Origin: an uncultured Bacteroidales bacterium
Lineage (GTDB): Bacteria; Bacteroidota; Bacteroidia; Bacteroidales; Paludibacteraceae
Reading direction: 5' to 3'
NCBI GenBank assembly: GCA_937910305.1
Contig: CALEPS010000170.1
Span: 1-13,231, forward strand
Length of the DNA: 13,231 bases
The notes beneath the pieces were generated by a model. That model saw nothing but the letters and a program-made list of their open reading frames with translations, did no database searches and was not told where the DNA came from. The translations under genes and the position numbers were made by a program. This document shows positions 1-4,866 of the stretch, piece after piece. Each line of letters begins with the position of its first letter. Position 1 is the first letter of the stretch.

Positions 1-2352
1 CTGATTACCCACAAAGAGTTTGTCCCAAGTAAGTCCGTCGTTACGCCATGTAGCGCCTTCTAATGTAAAGATGATTCTGCCGTTTTCGTCCGTCTCTGCC
101 GTCAGATAGACATTGTTATCCGTCTGTTCGTTCACCGTCATATGGCAGATGTCGGTATTGCGTTCGGGTGTGCCGGCCGTCAGTTCCCAGTCATAAGTTG
201 CCGATATGCCGGAAATATACCCGTCGGCTACCGCCGTCACCTGTACCGAAAAGGTGGCATCCACGTAAGGCACGAAGCCTATCGCGTCACCGGAATGGAT
301 ATCCGCCTGTGAATAGACGCAGTTGTTTGCTCCGCGGTAGATGGCGAGGTTGTAGGCTGTGGCACCGGTTACCGAGTTGAAAGTGATATGGTTGGTTCCA
401 TCTATGCCGGAGATAGCAGGAGCCGCTAACGCCGACGAACAGGAAGTGCCGTAGGTATATGCAAAGGTATAGCCGCCATAGCAGTTGTTGTTGTTTGCGG
501 TGAACCACTCTATCGTACCATTGTTGTACTTGATCTTCGTGCCGGTCGGAAGAGTCTGTCCCTCTTTGAGTTGGAGAGTGAACGTGCGGCTCATGTCACC
601 CGCATACACCCTATTAAAATAGGTGCTTGCATCCTCTTCCGATTGCCCTTCTTTCTGCACTTTGAAATTATTCAGATTGCTGCCCATACCGTTGTTGCGG
701 AACAGGGTCCAGTCGCTGCCGGAGATGGTAATAACGACATCTCCGTTGTCGGCGGTCTGCCACGTCAGGTAAGCCTGTGAGTTGCCGCTGCCGATAGATG
801 ACAAGCAGTATTCGGAGTCGCCTATCACATTCCAAGCCACGCCTTCCGAGCGGTTGCTCTCCCCATGTACCTCATCATTGAAAGCGGGAACCGCCACCAC
901 ATATACCATATAACTGCCGGTGGCGGTGTAGTCAAGCACCGTGCCGGCAGGCTCAACCGTTTGTTCGTGTTTGAGCGTACTGCCGTCATACACCACAGCC
1001 TTATAGGAGGCAGCATTGTCAACGCTGGTGAACGTGATGGTATTGTCCGCAATGCTCACGCCGATAGGCGCGTCAAGCGGCGTGCGGTCACTGCAGTTCG
1101 TACCATAGATATAGGTGAAAGACAAGGCAGGATTGTTGGCATTGTTTGAACCTACTTTCCAAGCTATTGATTGTTTCTCTCCATATGCATTGAACGTAAT
1201 GACATCACCATATACCGGCGCAGCATCACCCGTATTGGGCGTATAGGTCAGAGTGGTTGTACCGGCAACAATACCAGTTTGGCGGGTGAAAGCCGTGGTG
1301 ATGGGCTTGCCATTGATTTTGAAACCATCATTGTTCAGACCATTGTCATGGAAAGTAGTACCGCTGTTCCCTTCCGCATTACTGATGGTAATCACGAACT
1401 TACCATCCGCTTCGGTCGCAAACGTTATATTGAACTTCTGCTGCGCATTGGGCGTTTGATTGGGATTGTTATATTGGTAATTACCATTGATATATTTATC
1501 GCAGTATGCCGATTTAGGCAGGGCGGCTTTGGCGGGTGACCAAGTGACGGCGTCCGACCATTCCGACGAAACGGTTCCTTCGGTATAAGAGACCGCCTGC
1601 ACCTTCACCGAATAGGTGGCGTCTGCAACATATGACCGGAAAGACAAGGTGCTGCCGCTGCCGCTGATTTTCTCCCTGCCGACAAGCGTCTCACCGCGAT
1701 AGATATGCACCAGATAATCGCCTGCTCCGCTGATTGCACCTCCCAACGTGACAACACCTTCGGTAGTAACAGACGTGAGAGAAGGTGTGGCAAGTTGAGC
1801 AGAAGGAGCACTGCCTACTGTATAGGCGAACACATTTCCGTTTGCTTGAATATGAGAGCAAGCAGAGTTAGCCCAACAGACAGGGCGATTATTATCATTG
1901 TCTTTCGGACTATAGTAGAGAATGTCACCCGTTTTGAGAATGACAGACGCATTGGTTTTCGGTTTCAGCCGAAACTCTGTCGGGTTATTGGCATCGAACA
2001 CCTTATCATAATAGGTATTGATTCGGACAGGCGCGTCAGAGGAACCGGCTTTCTTGTACCAGAAACCGTCTATCTGCAACGGGTTTTGTCCTTCTGCGGC
2101 AAAGACGGTGAAAGCTTCCCCTGCTCCGCCGTGGATGGAGAGGACGATGGTGTCACCCTTGTCTGCATCAGTAGCGGGCAAGGTGCGCCAAGTGATATAC
2201 GCTTTCTGTTTGGTCGTACCGTTGTTGCCATTGGGGTGGTCGGTAGACTCAATCTCCGCATTGAAACAAGTCGTTTTCTCCACATACGCATACAATGGGG
2301 CGGAGAACATTCCCGCAAAGAGGGCGAGAAGAAAGATAAATGTTTTTCTCAT
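1..2352 (-). CDS. Large secreted protein with repeated Cys-anchored and Fn3-like modules (3' end off window)
   Basis: The minus-strand frame is open from the ATG at 2352 to the window edge (784 codons, no stop, checked codon by codon). It begins with a signal peptide (MRKTFIFLLALFAG..., likely cut after SAPLYA, residue 22). A unit then repeats, each copy starting at a Cys (residues 29, 284, 516, 736). First comes a beta-rich block with a pattern like YLTWQT..NGDVVITI and, in later units, NNGL/NDGL. Next is a block ending F-x-Y-x-YGT-x-CS (units 2 and 3). Last is a roughly 90-residue Fn3-like segment (APAISGIDG..ITFNSV..A..Y). Unit length shrinks from about 255 to 232 to 220 residues. I do not recognise the family. 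Architecture and signal peptide suggest a cell-surface or extracellular protein, possibly T9SS cargo since porU is present, but the C-terminal sorting domain would lie beyond the edge. It has its own promoter. Confidence 0.85.
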   Translation of the reverse strand, partial: MRKTFIFLLALFAGMFSAPLYAYVEKTTCFNAEIESTDHPNGNNGTTKQKAYITWRTLPATDADKGDTIVLSIHGGAGEAFTVFAAEGQNPLQIDGFWYKKAGSSDAPVRINTYYDKVFDANNPTEFRLKPKTNASVILKTGDILYYSPKDNDNNRPVCWANSACSHIQANGNVFAYTVGSAPSAQLATPSLTSVTTEGVVTLGGAISGAGDYLVHIYRGETLVGREKISGSGSTLSFRSYVADATYSVKVQAVSYTEGTVSSEWSDAVTWSPAKAALPKSAYCDKYINGNYQYNNPNQTPNAQQKFNITFATEADGKFVITISNAEGNSGTTFHDNGLNNDGFKINGKPITTAFTRQTGIVAGTTTLTYTPNTGDAAPVYGDVITFNAYGEKQSIAWKVGSNNANNPALSFTYIYGTNCSDRTPLDAPIGVSIADNTITFTSVDNAASYKAVVYDGSTLKHEQTVEPAGTVLDYTATGSYMVYVVAVPAFNDEVHGESNRSEGVAWNVIGDSEYCLSSIGSGNSQAYLTWQTADNGDVVITISGSDWTLFRNNGMGSNLNNFKVQKEGQSEEDASTYFNRVYAGDMSRTFTLQLKEGQTLPTGTKIKYNNGTIEWFTANNNNCYGGYTFAYTYGTSCSSALAAPAISGIDGTNHITFNSVTGATAYNLAIYRGANNCVYSQADIHSGDAIGFVPYVDATFSVQVTAVADGYISGISATYDWELTAGTPERNTDICHMTVNEQTDNNVYLTAETDENGRIIFTLEGATWRNDGLTWDKLFVGNQ

Positions 2353-2407
2353 GGTTGTGAGTTTTAAGATTTGTTTATGTTGATTAAGGATTTTTTCAAA
2401 TCCGGTG

Positions 2408-2438
2408 CAAAGGTACTACATATTCCTTATTTATGCAA
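2408..2438 (-). promoter_or_regulatory. Bacteroidota-type promoter of the repeat-protein gene
   Basis: Read on the minus strand, a TACCTTTG box (2408-2415) matches the Bacteroides -7 consensus TAnnTTTG. It lies 19 bases downstream of TTGC (2435-2438), a near match to the -33 TTTG. Transcription would start near 2400, giving a leader of about 50 bases that is A-rich and lacks a Shine-Dalgarno site. Confidence 0.75.
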
Positions 2439-2465
2439 GCGTGATTCCGCACGTAATACAAATAA

Positions 2466-2495
2466 AGTACGTACCTGCGCAATGAAGTACGTACT
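2466..2495. repeat. Pair of GTACGTAC palindromes forming an inverted repeat
   Basis: Two copies of the perfect palindrome GTACGTAC (2467-2474 and 2487-2494) lie 20 bases apart start to start. Together they form 9-bp arms AGTACGTAC / GTACGTACT around a 12-base loop. The pair lies about 30 bases upstream of the -33 box of the repeat-protein gene, where an activator or repressor could bind two helical turns apart. It could equally be a weak read-through terminator or a repeat remnant: a third copy of the octamer (2556-2563) is part of the nearby terminator. Confidence 0.5.
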
Positions 2496-2536
2496 ATTCT
2501 GTTTGTTTTCAGCGAATCAGCGCATCAAGATGCGAC

Positions 2537-2567
2537 AAAAAAAAGTACGCATTAAGTACGTACTTCT
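2537..2567 (-). terminator. Intrinsic terminator of the peptidase-DUF2520 operon
   Basis: On the minus strand, directly after the TAA of the DUF2520 gene, AGAAGTACG (2559-2567) pairs with CGTACTTTT (2541-2549) around a 9-base loop. The stem is 9 bp with one G-U pair, and it runs into eight Ts (complement of 2537-2544). Position, stem and T-tract all fit a Rho-independent terminator. Confidence 0.8.
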
Positions 2568-3353
2568 TTACTGCTTTTTGCCATGCGAGAGGAGGAGTTT
2601 CGACAGAAGCCGGTATACTGCTACCTTCTCTTCCGCACTAAATCCATCTCCCGCTTTAGGGGGCTGGGGGGCTTTTAACACCTCCAGATGGTGCTTTATC
2701 ACAGCCAAATCGCCCCGTTGTGCAGGTCCGGTCTGTGCGTCACGAGGGGTCATCGAGTGTACTTTGGCAGCCGTGTTGTCGATGAGCGGCAGCAGGGCTT
2801 CAAAAGGAATACGTGTGTCGCGTAAGAGGTCTGCAGCGACGCGGAACATCAGGTTCGAATAGTTATTGGCGAACACACCGGCTATATGCAGCCGTTCGCG
2901 GTCATGCCGGTTCGCCTCATAGATATGTCCCGTCAGGTTCTGCGCCAAGGAGTATATCGCCGCCACGTCATCGATGTTCTTTCCCTCGATAAAACAAGGA
3001 ATGCTGCTCCAGTCGTCTATCATCTTCGTCCGGCTGAAGGACTGGAAGAAATAAAGTACACCGGCATGGGGTTTGTCTTCTCCGAACACGTCTATCGGCA
3101 TTGTGCCGGATGTATGCAGGTGCAGGGCTTTCGGCGCATGGATGACCGATATCACATCCCGCAAGGCTTGGTCCGCAATGGCATAGATATATATGTCTGC
3201 CTGTGGCAGACTGACCGCGTTGCTGTAAGACCGCTCTGCTGTAGGACTCGTCAGCGGACGGGCATGAATGAGTTCGGTCTTGATGCCTTTGGTCTCAAAG
3301 GCGTGGTGCAGGTTCGTCCCTACACTCCCAGCGCCAAGAATAGCTATCTTCAT
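2568..3353 (-). CDS. Rossmann-fold / DUF2520 domain protein
   Basis: A 261-residue protein. The N-terminal Rossmann fold has the nucleotide-binding loop GAGSVG (residues 7-12), and HTSGTMP (80-86) lies near the domain end. The C-terminal helical DUF2520 half carries ANNYSNLM (162-169) and TGPAQRGD (208-215). From recollection this matches a conserved Bacteroidota family related to pyrroline-5-carboxylate or ketopantoate reductases; its substrate is unknown. I place the start at 3353, not the in-frame ATG at 3404, because MKIAILGAGSVG is the normal family N-terminus, a strong AAGGAGG lies 7 bases upstream, and the ATG overlaps the TGA of the peptidase gene by 4 bases, implying translational coupling. 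Residues 227-237 (KAPQPPKAGDG) are encoded by a C-rich palindromic repeat and lengthen the loop before the last helix by about 11 residues relative to relatives I recall. Confidence 0.88.
   Translation of the reverse strand: MKIAILGAGSVGTNLHHAFETKGIKTELIHARPLTSPTAERSYSNAVSLPQADIYIYAIADQALRDVISVIHAPKALHLHTSGTMPIDVFGEDKPHAGVLYFFQSFSRTKMIDDWSSIPCFIEGKNIDDVAAIYSLAQNLTGHIYEANRHDRERLHIAGVFANNYSNLMFRVAADLLRDTRIPFEALLPLIDNTAAKVHSMTPRDAQTGPAQRGDLAVIKHHLEVLKAPQPPKAGDGFSAEEKVAVYRLLSKLLLSHGKKQ
2643..2676 (-). repeat. C-rich/G-rich palindromic element, copy A, inside the DUF2520 gene
   Basis: On the minus strand the element runs from a C-run (GCCCCCCAGCCCCCT) through AAAG to a G-rich end (CGGGAG). It resembles the copies at 4478, 4545 and 4986: the same AaCCCC-x-CCC-aGcCC order, an A-rich centre and GGGAG. 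It is read in frame as KAPQPPKAGDG. This is the most degenerate copy, its second arm being shortened to CGGGAG. Confidence 0.7.
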
Positions 3354-4756
3354 CTCCCTACCTCCTTGTAGAACTCGGAGACGGCGACGATACCTTTCTC
3401 CCACACCTCGAGGTCCATGGATTCGTTAGGCGAATGGATGGCGTTCTGCTCCAGGCCGAAACCCATCAGGATGGTCTTGCATCCCAAGATCCGTTCGAAG
3501 GCGGCAATAATAGGTATCGAGCCGCCGCGGCGCGCGGCAAGCGGTCTTTTGCCGAAGGCTTTCTCGAAGCCTTTTTCCGCCGCTTTGTAGGCGGGAATAT
3601 CTATTGGGCAGACATAGCCCTGACCGCCGTGCATCGGTGTCACTTTCACGCGCACACCCTGCGGACGGAGCGACTCGATATAATCGACGAACGCCTGCGA
3701 GATTTTCTCGTGGTCCTGGTTGGCTACGAGCCGGCATGAGACCTTGGCAAAAGCTTTGGAGGGCAGGACTGTCTTGGAGCCCTCGCCGGTATAACCGCCC
3801 CAGATGCCGCAGATGTCAAAAGAGGGTCTGCAGGAGTTGCGTTCGAGAGTCGAATAACCCTTTTCTCCAAAGACATCATCGACGCCAATAGCAGTGTTGT
3901 ATTTTTCCTGCGAGAACGGTATCTGCGCAATCATTTTCCGTTCCTCATCGGGAATAGGCAGCACATCGTCGTAGAAGCCGGGAATCGTTATTCTACCGTC
4001 CTTATCGACGATCTGCGCCAGCATTTCACAGAGTGCATTTACCGGATTTTTGACCGCTCCGCCAAAATGTCCGGAATGGAGGTCTCTGTTAGGTCCGTCC
4101 ACCTCTATCTGCCAGTACGCCAGTCCGCGCAGGCCTGTAGTGATAGAAGGTGTCTCTTTACCGATCATGGAGGTGTCGGAGACAAGGATGATGTCGGCTT
4201 TCAGCAGGTCTTTGTGTTCCTCCAGAAATGCCTCCAGCGAGGGAGAACCGATCTCTTCTTCGCCTTCGAAGATGAACTTGACGTTGCATCTCATCTGTCC
4301 TGTCCTGACCATGTATTCAAACGCTTTGACCTGAATCATCGCCTGTCCTTTGTCGTCGTCGGCACCTCGTGCGTAAAGCCGTCCGTCACGGATGGACGGT
4401 TCCCACGGGTCGGACAGCCATAACTCCAACGGCTCCACCGGCATCACGTCGTAGTGGGCGTAAACGAGAACGGTAGAAACCCCACCCTGACCCTCCCCAC
4501 AAGGGAGGGGACACCGGTATTCGCCATAAACAAACGGATTACCCGACTCCCTCCCTTGAGGGGAGGGCTGGGGAGGGGTTACTACTTCCGCTTTCTGGCA
4601 GCCGGCTTGCAGCAGCAGTTCGCGCCACCGCTCGGCGCAGCGCAGCATGTCGGCTTTGTGCTCCGCCTGGCAACTGACTGAAGGGATGCGAATGAGACTC
4701 GCCCATTCGTCCATAAACCGCTCACGATGAGCACCGATATACGATAAGATATCCAT
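3350..4756 (-). CDS. M20 family metallopeptidase (dipeptidase)
   Basis: A 468-residue di-zinc exopeptidase of the M20 family, similar to cytosolic carnosinase-type dipeptidases; no signal peptide, so cytoplasmic. Expected ligands are present: His101 in YAHYDV, the bridging Asp134 in GADDDKG, the acidic EGEEE cluster (164-168) with the catalytic Glu, Asp194 in VSDTSM, and His441 in AIHSPNE. His227 in DLHSGHFGG belongs to the dimerisation domain. I start at 4756 (MDILSYIG), not the ATG at 4786, because the promoter -7 box at 4795-4802 puts the transcript start within a few bases of 4786. Start 4756 leaves a leader of about 30 A/T-rich bases. Residues 60-71 and 82-93 are encoded by two oppositely oriented palindromic repeats flanking the native strand GNPFVYGEYR. 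All catalytic motifs are intact, so the enzyme is probably active. The 3' end overlaps the DUF2520 gene by 4 bases. Confidence 0.93.
   Translation of the reverse strand: MDILSYIGAHRERFMDEWASLIRIPSVSCQAEHKADMLRCAERWRELLLQAGCQKAEVVTPPQPSPQGRESGNPFVYGEYRCPLPCGEGQGGVSTVLVYAHYDVMPVEPLELWLSDPWEPSIRDGRLYARGADDDKGQAMIQVKAFEYMVRTGQMRCNVKFIFEGEEEIGSPSLEAFLEEHKDLLKADIILVSDTSMIGKETPSITTGLRGLAYWQIEVDGPNRDLHSGHFGGAVKNPVNALCEMLAQIVDKDGRITIPGFYDDVLPIPDEERKMIAQIPFSQEKYNTAIGVDDVFGEKGYSTLERNSCRPSFDICGIWGGYTGEGSKTVLPSKAFAKVSCRLVANQDHEKISQAFVDYIESLRPQGVRVKVTPMHGGQGYVCPIDIPAYKAAEKGFEKAFGKRPLAARRGGSIPIIAAFERILGCKTILMGFGLEQNAIHSPNESMDLEVWEKGIVAVSEFYKEVGR
3361..3367 (-). promoter_or_regulatory. Shine-Dalgarno site for the DUF2520 gene
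   Basis: On the minus strand AAGGAGG sits 7 bases before the ATG at 3353, inside the last codons of the peptidase. It is the only classical Shine-Dalgarno sequence I found before a gene here; the other leaders are A-rich. It decides the start in favour of 3353, though the same bases also encode the peptidase C-terminus (YKEVGR). Confidence 0.65.
4478..4512 (+). repeat. C-rich/G-rich palindromic element, copy C, inside the peptidase gene
   Basis: Runs from AACCCCACCCTGACC through a local palindrome (CCTCCCC-ACA-AGGGAGGGG) to GGGGAC on the plus strand, antisense to the host gene. The peptidase reads it as residues 82-93 (CPLPCGEGQGGV). It is an imperfect inverted copy of the element at 4545-4580. 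Confidence 0.85.
4545..4580 (-). repeat. C-rich/G-rich palindromic element, copy B, inside the peptidase gene
   Basis: On the minus strand it starts AACCCCTCCCCAGCCC and contains CCTCCCCT-CA-AGGGAGGG, ending GGGAGTC. It is sense to the peptidase and read as residues 60-71 (TPPQPSPQGRES). With copy C it forms a 103-bp inverted pair around 32 bp that encodes the native strand GNPFVYGEYR. Confidence 0.85.
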
Positions 4757-4794
4757 ATTTATAGTAAATAAATTATTTTGTTGCAAATTCAGCG

Positions 4795-4825
4795 CAAAGA
4801 TACACTTTTTTTTGCATATATCAAA
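4795..4825 (-). promoter_or_regulatory. Promoter of the peptidase-DUF2520 operon
   Basis: The minus strand shows TTTG (4822-4825), a 19-base spacer and TATCTTTG (4795-4802), an exact fit to the Bacteroides -33/-7 consensus. Transcription should start near 4788-4790. Its -33 region and spacer overlap the divergent lptD promoter. Confidence 0.82.
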
Positions 4826-4842
4826 ATATTTTTGTAATTTTG
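4811..4842 (+). promoter_or_regulatory. Promoter of lptD
   Basis: TTTGC (4811-4815), then 19 bases counted from the C, then TAATTTTG (4835-4842), which fits TAnnTTTG. Start of transcription is expected around 4847-4850, leaving only about 20 bases of leader before the ATG at 4867. It interleaves with the divergent peptidase promoter. Confidence 0.78.
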
Positions 4843-4866
4843 CGCCCGAATTTATTTTGGCGTATT

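Noticed and set aside
1705..2367. Plus-strand open frame of 220 codons
   Set aside because: Antisense to the repeat-protein gene, which has a signal peptide, promoter and repeated domains; the plus-strand translation has no recognisable features.
2521..2534. Hairpin CGCATC-AA-GATGCG as a terminator
   Set aside because: On the minus strand the T-run lies before it, and on the plus strand it is followed by A not T; the real terminator stem is at 2541-2567.
3354..3404. Upstream ATG start for the DUF2520 protein
   Set aside because: It adds 17 residues before the Rossmann strand, lies inside the peptidase gene and ignores the strong Shine-Dalgarno site before 3353.
4478..4580. Palindrome pair as an insertion sequence or terminator inside the gene
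   Set aside because: No transposase or target duplication is seen, and the stems are not followed by a T-run; the spacer is native peptidase coding sequence.
4757..4786. Upstream ATG start for the M20 peptidase
   Set aside because: It coincides with the expected transcript start; the added residues MQQNNLFTIN are not typical of the family.
4840..4866. Upstream TTG start for lptD
   Set aside because: The TTG lies inside the -7 promoter box, so it would not be in the transcript; ATG 4867 gives a proper signal peptide.
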